Assembly: GCA_012270635.1 (NCBI GenBank)
Contig: JAAXHX010000176.1
Location: forward strand, 1 to 9,384
Reading direction: 5' to 3'
DNA from: Dehalococcoidia bacterium
Lineage (GTDB): Bacteria; Chloroflexota; Dehalococcoidia; Plut-88900
DNA length: 9,384 nt
In this document: one piece after another, positions 1 to 6,076 of the stretch
Layout: every line of letters begins with the position of its first letter
Position numbering within the stretch: the first letter of the stretch is position 1
Translations under genes and position numbers: made by a program
The notes under the pieces: model-generated
The model's input: the letters and a program-made list of their open reading frames with translations, nothing else
Told to the model about the DNA's origin: nothing
Databases searched by the model: none

Positions 1-1
1 G

Positions 2-436
2 GACATCAACCTGTACATCAACTCGCCGGGAGGGGTGATAAGCGCCGGCCTGGCGATCTACGACACGATGCGCTTGGTGCAGTGCGACGTGTCGACGATC
101 TGCGTCGGCATGACGGCCAGCATGGGGACGGTGCTGCTGAGCGGGGGACACGCGGGAAAGCGTTTCGCCCTGCCGAACGCCACGGTGCACATGCACCAGC
201 CCATGGGAGGCGCCCAGGGACAGGCCTCGGACATCGAGATTGCGGCCAAGGAGATATTGCGGCTGCAGGACAAGCTGAGGACGATCCTATCCGATAACAC
301 CGGCCAGGACTATGAGAAGATAGCGAGGGACACGGATAGGGACATCTATCTGAGTGCGGAAGAGGCCAGGGAATACGGCCTGGTGGACAAGGTGGTGGGA
401 TCAGTGGAAGAGAAGTCGGAGAACGGCTCCGAGTAA
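2..436 (+). CDS. clpP: ATP-dependent Clp protease proteolytic subunit ClpP (5' truncated)
   Basis: ClpP is the serine peptidase of the Clp protease. It forms a two-ring chamber and degrades proteins unfolded by ClpX or ClpA/C in the cytoplasm. The window begins inside the gene: the frame is open from base 2, with a conserved [11 protein letters not shown] block, so the GTG at 35 is an internal valine and not the start. About 144 residues are visible, and roughly 55-60 N-terminal residues are missing compared with a typical 195-210 aa ClpP. The catalytic triad is complete with family spacing: Ser in TASMG (fragment residue 40), His in MHQP (65) and Asp in DRDIYLS (114). The intervals of 25 and 49 residues match E. 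coli S97/H122/D171. The nucleophile region reads [14 protein letters not shown], where most homologues have GxAASMGAxLLAAG, a mild divergence. The TAA stop lies 22 nt before clpX, consistent with one operon. Identity is very secure. Confidence 0.97.
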   Translation, partial: DINLYINSPGGVISAGLAIYDTMRLVQCDVSTICVGMTASMGTVLLSGGHAGKRFALPNATVHMHQPMGGAQGQASDIEIAAKEILRLQDKLRTILSDNTGQDYEKIARDTDRDIYLSAEEAREYGLVDKVVGSVEEKSENGSE

Positions 437-458
437 CCGGACCCCGGATTGAGGTCAC

Positions 459-1790
459 ATGCCAGAAGACAGAGACCCGAGGCCCAGATACGCCTGCTCC
501 TTCTGCTCCAAGAGTCCGCCGGACGTCAAGAAGCTGATAGGCGGGCAGGACCAGACCTACATCTGCGACAACTGCGTTGCGCTCTGCCAACAGTTGATAG
601 ACGAGGAGCGAGCCTCCGCGGATGACGGCCTGGACCTGGAGCGCCTGCCGACCCCCAGAGAGCTTTACGAAAAGCTAAGCGAATACGTCATAGGCCAGTC
701 GCGGGCGAAGAAGGTCCTGAGCGTAGCGGTATACAACCACTACAAGCGGACCAACAGCGGCAGAGGATCAGGGGAGGAGGTGGAGCTGGACAAGACGAAC
801 ATCCTGCTGGTGGGCCCCACGGGATGCGGCAAGACCCTCCTGGCCCAGACCCTGGCCAAGATACTGAAGGTCCCCTTTGCCATTGCGGATGCGACGACGC
901 TGACCGAAGCGGGCTACGTGGGGGAGGACGTGGAGAATATCCTTCTGCGCATAATCCAGGCGGCGGAGTTCGACGTGGGCCGGGCGCAGCGGGGCATCGT
1001 ATACATCGATGAGATAGATAAGATAGCGCGCAAGAGCGACAACCCCTCCATCACCAGGGACGTGTCGGGGGAGGGGGTCCAGCAGGCGCTCCTGAAAGTG
1101 ATAGAGGGGTGCATTGCCAACGTGCCGCCCCAGGGAGGCAGGAAGCACCCGCACCAGGAATACATCCAGTTGGACACGTCCAACATCCTGTTCATCTGCG
1201 GCGGCGCCTTCGACGGGCTGGAGGAGCTGATCGAGCAGCGGGTGAACCGGGACGTGGTGAGCATAGGGTTCAACTCCGATACGGCGCGCGGCGCCCGGGG
1301 CTCGGAGGAGATACTGAACCTGGTGGAGCCCGAGGACCTGCTGAAGTACGGGCTGATACCGGAGCTCATAGGGAGACTGCCGGTAATGGCGGCGGTCGGG
1401 GCCCTGGACAGGGACTCCCTGATCACGGTGCTCACCCAGCCGAAGAACGCGCTGGTGAAGCAGTACCACCGCATATTCGAGCTGGACGGCGTGGAACTGG
1501 AATTCACCGAAGGGGCGCTGGAACGGGCCGCGGACATGGCGGTGAAGCTCAAGACCGGCGCCCGGGGGCTGAGGTCCATCCTGGAAGAGGCGTTGATGGA
1601 GGCGATGTACCAGGCCCCATCCATTGCCAACTTGGAGAAATGCTATGTCGATGAGGAGGCGATAGCCGGGAAGCGACCGCCGCTGCTCCTCACCTCCGAT
1701 GGCGGAACGGTGGAGGTGACGCCGAACATGGACGGGTCTCCGACAGCTCTGCGCCTGGACGCTCCGCCGGAGATAGAGAAGACGGCCTGA
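459..1790 (+). CDS. clpX: ATP-dependent Clp protease ATP-binding subunit ClpX
   Basis: ClpX is the AAA+ hexameric unfoldase that recognises substrates and threads them into ClpP. At 443 aa it is full length (family about 410-440). The N-terminal zinc-binding domain has a C4 set at C13, C16, C36 and C39. Walker A is GPTGCGKT (119-126), the pore-1 loop is GYVG (152-155), and Walker B is IVYIDEID (180-187). An RKH pore motif lies at 228-230. The IGF tripeptide at 269-271 is the loop that docks on ClpP. The GRLP box around 305-308 carries the arginine-finger region, and [11 protein letters not shown] (367-377) is sensor II. All functional motifs are intact, so it should partner the upstream ClpP. 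The start is ATG 459, with GAGGT at 451-455 as a closely spaced ribosome site. The C-terminal tail after about residue 405 is not conserved in general. It is followed by crotonase genes, not lon. Confidence 0.98.
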   Translation: MPEDRDPRPRYACSFCSKSPPDVKKLIGGQDQTYICDNCVALCQQLIDEERASADDGLDLERLPTPRELYEKLSEYVIGQSRAKKVLSVAVYNHYKRTNSGRGSGEEVELDKTNILLVGPTGCGKTLLAQTLAKILKVPFAIADATTLTEAGYVGEDVENILLRIIQAAEFDVGRAQRGIVYIDEIDKIARKSDNPSITRDVSGEGVQQALLKVIEGCIANVPPQGGRKHPHQEYIQLDTSNILFICGGAFDGLEELIEQRVNRDVVSIGFNSDTARGARGSEEILNLVEPEDLLKYGLIPELIGRLPVMAAVGALDRDSLITVLTQPKNALVKQYHRIFELDGVELEFTEGALERAADMAVKLKTGARGLRSILEEALMEAMYQAPSIANLEKCYVDEEAIAGKRPPLLLTSDGGTVEVTPNMDGSPTALRLDAPPEIEKTA

Positions 1791-1810
1791 AACCCGAGGG
1801 GGACGAGACG

Positions 1811-2611
1811 ATGGGCGAAGAGATAAAGTCCCACCTTATAGTGGACAGGAAGGGCCACATAGCGTACGTGACCCTCAACCGTCCCGAGGTCCTGAACGCG
1901 TTGACCGGGGCGCACTGGAGACAGCTGGCGGATGCGTGGAGAGCCCTGGACGATGACCCCGAAGTGTGGGTGATCATCATAACGGGCGCGGGGGATAGGG
2001 CGTTCTGCACCGGGCAGGACCTGAAGAACGTGGCGTCCACGGGGCGCGACGCCTGGGACGGGGCCTATTCCGTAGAGGAGCCACCGGGGCTGCCCGAAAT
2101 CTACGAGATGTATATCGGCACGCCGGCCATAGCGGCCATCAACGGCTTCTGCATAGCGGGCGGCCTGGAGATAGCGCTTAGCTGCGACATAAGGGTGGCG
2201 GCGGAGCACGCGCAGTTCGGGCTGCAGGAGGTGAGGTGGGGGATCATCCCCAGCGGAGGTGGAGTGGACAGGCTTCCGAGGGCCATGCCCATGGGCTTGG
2301 CCATGGAGATGCTGCTCACGGGTCAGAGGATCGACGCCCAGGAGGCCCACAGGACGGGCCTGGTCAACCGGGTAGTGGCGGCGGACCGGGTGATGTCCAC
2401 GGCGGAGGAGATTGCGGAGAAGATATGCCGGAACGGGCCTCTGGCCGTGCGGGCGATCAAGGAGACCGTCCTGCGAGGCTACAACCTCACACTGCCCCAG
2501 GCTTTCAACTTCGAAAAGGCGTTCAGCAGACTTCTGAACACCACGGAAGACGCGGTGGAGGGGCCGCTGGCCTTTAGCGAGAAGCGGCAACCGCAGTTCA
2601 AGGGCCGGTAG
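1811..2611 (+). CDS. Enoyl-CoA hydratase/isomerase (crotonase) family protein, copy 1
   Basis: This is a crotonase-fold enzyme, most likely a cytoplasmic enoyl-CoA hydratase acting on an acyl-CoA intermediate, for instance in fatty or organic acid beta-oxidation. Length is 266 aa, normal for the family. The CoA/oxyanion-hole segments are AFCTGQDLKN (64-73) and NGFCIAGGLE (111-120). Both catalytic glutamates of true hydratases are present, E120 (GGLE) and E140 (FGLQE), spaced 20 residues apart as in rat mitochondrial crotonase E144/E164. A GGG turn at 149-151 follows. The C-terminus carries NGPLAVRAIKE and an EGPLAF-EKR-P ending. A purine-rich ribosome site (around 1796-1803) precedes ATG 1811, and the gene lies 20 nt after clpX. 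Substrate cannot be read from sequence; carnitinyl-CoA dehydratase or other crotonase activities are possible. It is clearly a paralogue of the next gene. Confidence 0.93.
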   Translation: MGEEIKSHLIVDRKGHIAYVTLNRPEVLNALTGAHWRQLADAWRALDDDPEVWVIIITGAGDRAFCTGQDLKNVASTGRDAWDGAYSVEEPPGLPEIYEMYIGTPAIAAINGFCIAGGLEIALSCDIRVAAEHAQFGLQEVRWGIIPSGGGVDRLPRAMPMGLAMEMLLTGQRIDAQEAHRTGLVNRVVAADRVMSTAEEIAEKICRNGPLAVRAIKETVLRGYNLTLPQAFNFEKAFSRLLNTTEDAVEGPLAFSEKRQPQFKGR

Positions 2612-2667
2612 CCGGAGGAGCGTCCCGGATGTCGTCAAGGAGCTAGCGCGTTGTACCGGAGGACGCC

Positions 2668-3453
2668 ATGCCGCAGGTAATTTTCGAAAAGAAGGGCCGG
2701 ATAGCGTTAGTCACCATCAACCGTCCGGAAAAGATGAACGCCCTGAACGCAGAGGTGGTAAACGGCCTGAACTCGGCTTGGCACGACATCGAAAACGACA
2801 CCGACATCTGGTGCTCGATAGTGACGGGGGCGGGAGGCCGGGCCTTCTCGGCGGGGGCGGACCTGAAGGAGATGTCGGACCGGAGGAGGGGCGACGGAGC
2901 GGGCGAAGGGCTGCTGCCCAGGGTGCGGGCCACGGGGTTCTGGCGGACGAGCGACCTGACCAAGCCGGTCATCGCGGCGGTGGACGGGTACTGCCTCGCC
3001 GGGGGCCTGGAACTGGCCCTGGCCTGTGACTTCATCATCGCCTCGGACAGATCGCACTTTGGCCTTTCGGAGGTGCTGAGGGCGATCATACCCGGGGGCG
3101 GCGGGACGCAGAGGCTGCCGCGGGCGATACCCTTCCGCAGGGCCCTGGAGGTGCTCCTGACCGGCGATCGGCTCGACGCCCGGCAGGCCTACGACCTGGG
3201 CCTGGTGAATCGGGTGGTGAAGCCCGAGGAAGTGATGCCCACCGCCGAAGAGCTGGCCAACAAGATCAACGGCAACGGGCCGCTGGCCGTACGGGCGATC
3301 AAGCAACTGGCCTACCAGGGCATGGATATGCCACTGGAGCAGGGGCTTCGGCTGGAGGAGCTGGTGTCCCAGCGGATCCACAAGACGGAGGACTCTAAAG
3401 AAGGGCCTCTGGCGTTTGTGGAGAAGAGGAAGCCGAACTACAAGGGTCGATGA
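2668..3453 (+). CDS. Enoyl-CoA hydratase/isomerase (crotonase) family protein, copy 2
   Basis: This is the second crotonase, 261 aa, directly after the first with a 56-nt gap. GGAGGA at 2658-2663 is a strong ribosome site four bases before ATG 2668. The oxyanion-hole segments are AFSAGADLKEM (59-69) and DGYCLAGGLE (106-115). Catalytic glutamates are E115 and E135 (FGLSE), followed by the classical IPGGGGTQRLPRA segment (141-153), which is closer to textbook enoyl-CoA hydratase than copy 1. The C-terminal block (NGPLAVRAIKQ, then TEDSKEGPLAFVEKRKP-YKGR) matches copy 1 nearly residue for residue, so the two arose by duplication or belong to one subfamily. Expected reaction: reversible hydration of a trans-2-enoyl-CoA. 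The copies differ most around residues 70-95, the region between the two oxyanion segments that shapes the acyl pocket, so different substrates are plausible. The stop lies at the end of the plus-strand block. Confidence 0.94.
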   Translation: MPQVIFEKKGRIALVTINRPEKMNALNAEVVNGLNSAWHDIENDTDIWCSIVTGAGGRAFSAGADLKEMSDRRRGDGAGEGLLPRVRATGFWRTSDLTKPVIAAVDGYCLAGGLELALACDFIIASDRSHFGLSEVLRAIIPGGGGTQRLPRAIPFRRALEVLLTGDRLDARQAYDLGLVNRVVKPEEVMPTAEELANKINGNGPLAVRAIKQLAYQGMDMPLEQGLRLEELVSQRIHKTEDSKEGPLAFVEKRKPNYKGR

Positions 3454-3467
3454 GAGGCTAGGGCCTC
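3454..3467 (+). terminator. Small GC-rich hairpin directly after the second crotonase
   Basis: GAGGC (3454-3458) and GCCTC (3463-3467) form a perfect 5-bp stem with a TAGG loop, starting at the base after the TGA stop. There is no T-tract afterwards (the next bases are C-rich), so it is not a standard intrinsic terminator. It could slow polymerase or protect the 3' end of the clpP-clpX-crotonase transcript. Position supports a 3'-end role; function is inferred. Confidence 0.3.
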
Positions 3468-3472
3468 GCCCC

Positions 3473-3505
3473 CCGCTCATACTTCGACAGGCTCAGCATG
3501 AGCGG
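3473..3505 (-). repeat. REP-like palindrome between converging operons
   Basis: Bases 3473-3480 (CCGCTCAT) are an exact reverse complement of 3498-3505 (ATGAGCGG). They flank a 17-nt centre that includes TTCGACAGGCTCAGC. Read on the minus strand, the stem extends to 10 bp (3505-3496 with 3482-3473) through one G-T wobble, leaving a 13-nt loop. On the plus strand the same position is an A-C mismatch, so the fold is better in minus-strand RNA. From memory, the core GCTGAGCCTGTCGAAG flanked by complementary arms is a dispersed intergenic repeat in many bacterial genomes. Its place between two gene 3' ends is typical of REP elements and suggests a shared terminator or transcript-stabilising role. 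Copy number in this genome is unknown. Confidence 0.6.
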
Positions 3506-3515
3506 CCCCCAGCGC

Positions 3516-3529
3516 TTCCCCCTCGGGAA
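3516..3529 (-). terminator. Short inverted repeat after the formyltransferase gene
   Basis: TTCCC (3516-3520) pairs with GGGAA (3525-3529) around a 4-nt loop, 7 nt past the TAA stop of the minus-strand formyltransferase gene. With no T-run it is weak as an intrinsic terminator. Together with the REP-like palindrome beyond it, it may end minus-strand transcription. Low confidence. Confidence 0.25.
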
Positions 3530-3536
3530 TGGACGG

Positions 3537-4313
3537 TTAAGACTGTGTGATTGCGGCTTCTATTTGGGTTGAGAGGTCCCGGGGCGGGGTGGGGTTGTGA
3601 GGGGTGATGGAGACCTCGTTGCGGGAGAGCGCGGCTAGGGTCTCGACCAAGAGGGGCAGTTCTCTTTTTACGCCTTCCCTACGGATTGCCTTGAACAGGG
3701 GAAAGTCTTCCCCGACCCCGCTTCGCATGTCTCCCACGGAAGCCTGGTCCGCTTGCCGCCAAAGGGGCCCGAACTCACCGCCGCGAATCGGGTAACGGCA
3801 GTAGGCGATGGTGGGGCCGCGGTCGAGGTCCTCCGTGACGAGATGGATTTTGACGCCGCTGTGGTCGGCGCGCTGCTCGATGAGCTTCCATATTACGTCC
3901 TGCCAGGTCCCCTCCGGGCCGCCGGGGGCGGCGGGGTGGAGGTTGATCATGGCGAAGTCCCGACACATGCCCGGGCCGACTATGAGCATGTAACCGGCGA
4001 GGACGCAGAGGTCAGGGGAGAAGGGGGAGACCAGCTCGGCGACCTGGGCGTCGTAGGCGGCGCGTCGCTGCTCGGGGTCTCCGCTACACCGACGACGGAA
4101 GGCCCTGGAGGAAAGGTGAACAACGGTCAGACCCAGGGTGTGGGCCAGGTCGAAGAACCGGTCGCTCCCTTCAGCCTCGCCCGGGGCCCGGTTGCTGAAT
4201 ACGAAGCTGATCTTGGCCTCGATGCGGCCATCGGCTATGGCCTGGTGGACGGTGGAGAGGAGGGCGCGGGAGCCGGGGCCGCGGCCCGTGGAGAACCAGC
4301 CGAGGTTGAGCAT
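3537..4313 (-). CDS. Divergent PurN-like formyltransferase family protein
   Basis: This 258-aa protein has the Rossmann-like formyltransferase fold of PurN (GAR transformylase), Fmt and PurU C-termini. An N-terminal strand and nucleotide/substrate loop read LGWFSTGRGPGSRALL (4-19). A hydrophobic strand PDLCVLAGYMLIVGPGM (100-116) resembles the PurN VLAGFMRIL segment. The catalytic trio seems present: N124 and H126 in INLHPA, and D164 in TEDLDRGP, matching PurN N106/H108/D144. In place of the usual HPSLLP-PG loop it has HPAAPGGPEGTWQDVIW, and about 75 extra residues follow the core, so it may not be the purine enzyme. The start is the ATG at 4313: the upstream in-frame region overlaps the EthD gene and does not resemble the family. 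No clear ribosome site is visible. It lies 23 nt after the EthD gene. A 10-formyl-THF-dependent transfer or deformylation is inferred; the substrate is unknown. Confidence 0.8.
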   Translation of the reverse strand: MLNLGWFSTGRGPGSRALLSTVHQAIADGRIEAKISFVFSNRAPGEAEGSDRFFDLAHTLGLTVVHLSSRAFRRRCSGDPEQRRAAYDAQVAELVSPFSPDLCVLAGYMLIVGPGMCRDFAMINLHPAAPGGPEGTWQDVIWKLIEQRADHSGVKIHLVTEDLDRGPTIAYCRYPIRGGEFGPLWRQADQASVGDMRSGVGEDFPLFKAIRREGVKRELPLLVETLAALSRNEVSITPHNPTPPRDLSTQIEAAITQS

Positions 4314-4336
4314 GGGCTCGGGTGCGGGGCGAGAGG

Positions 4337-4645
4337 TCAGCCGACGACTTCGCTGACGAGGGCCACGGGCATGCCGCCGGAGTAGTAGTTGGGGACGTCC
4401 CCGATGACCTTGGGCACGGTGGAGCCGGTCATCCCCGCGAGCCGTTTCTCCTCGCTTTCGAAGTAGAGGTAGCCGATGCAGTGGATGGGGGAGTCGCTTC
4501 CGTCGGCGCCGCTCATGACCTTGTCCACGTCCCACTTGAAGGCGCCGAACTCGGCGGCGGCCATGGGCATGTGGGTCTTGAGGTAATAGTCTAGGTCGAA
4601 GGCGCTGTCTTCAGTTTTGTTGTAGATGATCGCCATTCGGATCAT
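4337..4645 (-). CDS. EthD family small protein
   Basis: This 102-aa protein resembles the EthD family (dimeric alpha/beta-barrel fold, named for a gene in the ethyl tert-butyl ether degradation cluster). The hallmark is near the N-terminus: MIRMAIIYNK, then DYYLKTHMPMAAAEFG (19-34), corresponding to the family's YY-x-THxPLV motif with H25 in the conserved position. A GYLYFES strand (58-64) and a GDVPNYYSGGMPVALV ending (82-97) complete the fold. There is no signal peptide or membrane segment. ATG 4645 is preceded by AGGAAAGG nine bases upstream; a second ATG at 4636 is possible. The biochemical role of EthD proteins is not firmly established; some relatives act on small aromatic or polyketide substrates. 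It sits between the DUF1989 gene (37-nt gap) and the formyltransferase (23-nt gap), so the three are probably cotranscribed. Confidence 0.8.
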   Translation of the reverse strand: MIRMAIIYNKTEDSAFDLDYYLKTHMPMAAAEFGAFKWDVDKVMSGADGSDSPIHCIGYLYFESEEKRLAGMTGSTVPKVIGDVPNYYSGGMPVALVSEVVG

Positions 4646-4682
4646 GGGGGCCCGCCTTTCCTGTGGGGTCCGAAGGGGAAAC

Positions 4683-5321
4683 CTACTCCCAAATCTCGAC
4701 CTTGAGGCGCTTGTTGCCCTGTTCGGCGCCCTCGCCGTTTACGAAGGAGACGTCGCCGGCGGGGCAAGCGGAGAGGCCAACGAGGCAGTCCATCTCGGCG
4801 CGCATGTCTATGTAGCCGCCCTTGCCGGCGGCGGGGCCGTGGATGTGGTAGCGGCCCTGGTCGTCGTAGGTGACGTTCATGAACATGTTGAACACGTCGG
4901 GGACGTCCTCGGGAGTGAGGCCGTGGGGTTCGAGGGCCTCGACGAGGTTTCCGAAGCAGCTGCGGTGCCCGCCCTCGATGTTCCAGACCTCGTAGCGCTG
5001 GGGGGTGCACTTGGCCCCGATGAGTGTCCAATGGGTCCCGACGGTGTCCTCGACGGTGGTGAACATAACTTTGAGGTGAGGGGGTCGGGAGTAGAAGTCC
5101 CGGACGGAATTGACGCCCCCGGTGCCCTTGGCGCTGTTCATGACGAAGGTGTGGGAGGAGTCGTAGTGCTCCTTAAAGTTGTTGGCGTTGAAGGCCGTCC
5201 AGTCCCCGACCTGGGGGCCGTCGACCATTATCACCCTCTGGATTTGGCCCCTCTTCACGTAGTAGGCGGCGCCGCGCTCCGCCTCGACCATGATCTCCTG
5301 GACAAGCTTGCGACCTTCCAT
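4683..5321 (-). CDS. DUF1989 / urea carboxylase-associated family protein
   Basis: This 212-aa protein carries the DUF1989 pattern. An AERGAAYYVKRGQIQRVIMV strand pair (14-33) is followed by GPQVGDWTAFNANN (35-48), VEDTVGTHWTLIGAKCTP (90-107), GGHRSCFGNLVEAL (117-130), DVFNMFMN (142-149), KGGYIDMRAEMDCLVGLSACPAGD (167-190). C105, H119, C122 and C186 lie in family-conserved positions and could bind metal. Members are encoded next to urea carboxylase. Two DUF1989 subunits (CgdA/CgdB) form a carboxyguanidine deiminase in guanidine degradation. Here there is one copy, and neither a carboxylase nor an allophanate hydrolase is seen in the window, so that role cannot be assumed. ATG 5321 follows a good AGGGAGG ribosome site. 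The gene heads the trio with the EthD and formyltransferase genes, after a 142-nt gap that could hold its own promoter. A C-N bond hydrolase or deiminase activity is a reasonable guess only. Confidence 0.88.
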   Translation of the reverse strand: MEGRKLVQEIMVEAERGAAYYVKRGQIQRVIMVDGPQVGDWTAFNANNFKEHYDSSHTFVMNSAKGTGGVNSVRDFYSRPPHLKVMFTTVEDTVGTHWTLIGAKCTPQRYEVWNIEGGHRSCFGNLVEALEPHGLTPEDVPDVFNMFMNVTYDDQGRYHIHGPAAGKGGYIDMRAEMDCLVGLSACPAGDVSFVNGEGAEQGNKRLKVEIWE

Positions 5322-5463
5322 GTCTCCCTCCCTTCACGAGGCCTTTGCGTAACTATTGTCCTGGAACGCATTGGAAAGAACCACATGTAATTTACGCCTA
5401 AATCCCCATCCCAGATCCCTCACAGAGCCTCGGAATGACAGTTATACAAAGTCCCTTCATGGC
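5322..5463. other. 142-nt intergenic gap upstream of the DUF1989 gene
   Basis: This is the longest non-coding stretch and is less GC-rich than the flanking genes, as expected for a regulatory region. On the minus strand it contains a TATAAC box (5446-5441) without a recognisable -35 at 16-17 bp. It also has a 14-bp inverted repeat (5390-5403, 5-bp arms ATTTA/TAAAT with a GC centre) and a repeat-like segment at 5410-5442. Adjacent to the DUF1989 ATG lies the ribosome site. A promoter for the three downstream genes is plausible but not demonstrated. No open reading frame of note is present. Confidence 0.45.
5410..5442 (-). repeat. Possible dispersed intergenic repeat (TGTCATTCCGAG type)
   Basis: The minus strand reads TGTCATTCCGAG, then about 9 variable bases, then GGGATCTGGG. 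From memory this resembles a common bacterial intergenic repeat of the form TGTCATTC-GAG ... GAATCT. The match is partial and rests on recollection. It would place a second dispersed element in this window, upstream of the DUF1989 gene. Confidence 0.35.
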
Positions 5464-6021
5464 CTAGACCCGTTCCATGTACTCCCCGGAGCGGGTGTCC
5501 ACCCTGATGGTGTCCTCTTCGTTGACAAACAGCGGGACGTTGACGGTAAGGCCCGTTTCCAGGGTTGCGGGCTTGTTGCCGCCCTGGGCAGTGTCTCCCT
5601 TGTAGCCGGGGTCGGTCTCGGTGACCCGGAGGTCGACGGTGGTGGGGAGCTCGACGCCGATGGGAACGTCGCCGTGGAGAATCAGGTCCAGGGTCATGCC
5701 TTCGAGAAGGTAGCCTATAACGTCTCCGACGAGCTCGGAGGAGACGGGAGACTGCTCGAAGGTGTCGGTGAACATGAAATAGAAGAGGTCAACGTCCCGG
5801 TAGAGGAACTGGGCCTCCCGGCGTTCGAGTCGGGCCACGGCGAAGCGCTCCCCGGCCTGGAAGGTGCGCTCGATGGTGTGGCCCTCGGTGACATTGCGAA
5901 GCTTCATCCTGACCTGGGCCGACCCCCGGGCGATCTTGATGTGCTTGAGCATCAAGATCTTGTAGAGGCTGCCATCTAGCTCGACGGTCATGCCCTTCTT
6001 TATATCTCCGGTCTCAATCAT
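5464..6021 (-). CDS. efp: Translation elongation factor P
   Basis: EF-P binds ribosomes stalled on consecutive prolines and restores peptide bond formation. The protein is 185 aa, the normal length, with the three OB/KOW-like domains: domain I 1-64, domain II about 65-128 and domain III about 129-185. The C-terminal signature TDPGYKGDTAQGGNKPATLETG is recognisable around residues 136-157. ATG 6021 is preceded by GAGGTG five bases upstream. The tip of the domain I loop, usually P-G-K-G, reads I-A-R-G here, so the residue at the post-translational modification position is Arg32 instead of lysine. Arg-type EF-Ps are rhamnosylated by EarP in some Proteobacteria; no such gene is visible here. It follows the peptidase gene by 55 nt, matching the aroQ-peptidase-efp order of Bacillus (yqhS-yqhT-efp). 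Confidence 0.97.
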   Translation of the reverse strand: MIETGDIKKGMTVELDGSLYKILMLKHIKIARGSAQVRMKLRNVTEGHTIERTFQAGERFAVARLERREAQFLYRDVDLFYFMFTDTFEQSPVSSELVGDVIGYLLEGMTLDLILHGDVPIGVELPTTVDLRVTETDPGYKGDTAQGGNKPATLETGLTVNVPLFVNEEDTIRVDTRSGEYMERV

Positions 6022-6076
6022 TCGTGCACCTCAAAACGACTGGCCCATTAGCGGTTGCAGGCCGACGAGCAACGCC

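Noticed and set aside
35..37. GTG as clpP start
   Set aside because: The frame is open to base 2 with conserved ClpP residues upstream, so this codon is an internal valine and the gene is cut by the window edge.
4314..4535. N-terminal extension of the formyltransferase frame upstream of 4313
   Set aside because: It overlaps the EthD gene, is Arg-rich and unlike the family; the fold begins at the ATG at 4313.
3753..5390. Long plus-strand open frames (3753-4385 and 4626-5390) opposite the formyltransferase, EthD and DUF1989 genes
   Set aside because: They mirror real genes in a GC-rich sequence, have low-complexity Gly/Val/Asp/Glu-rich translations and match no family I know; the minus-strand frames carry clear family motifs.
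5441..5469. Sigma-70 promoter for the DUF1989 trio on the minus strand
   Set aside because: Only a TATAAC -10-like box is present; the positions 16-17 bp upstream have no TTGACA-like element, so I mention it in the gap entry only.
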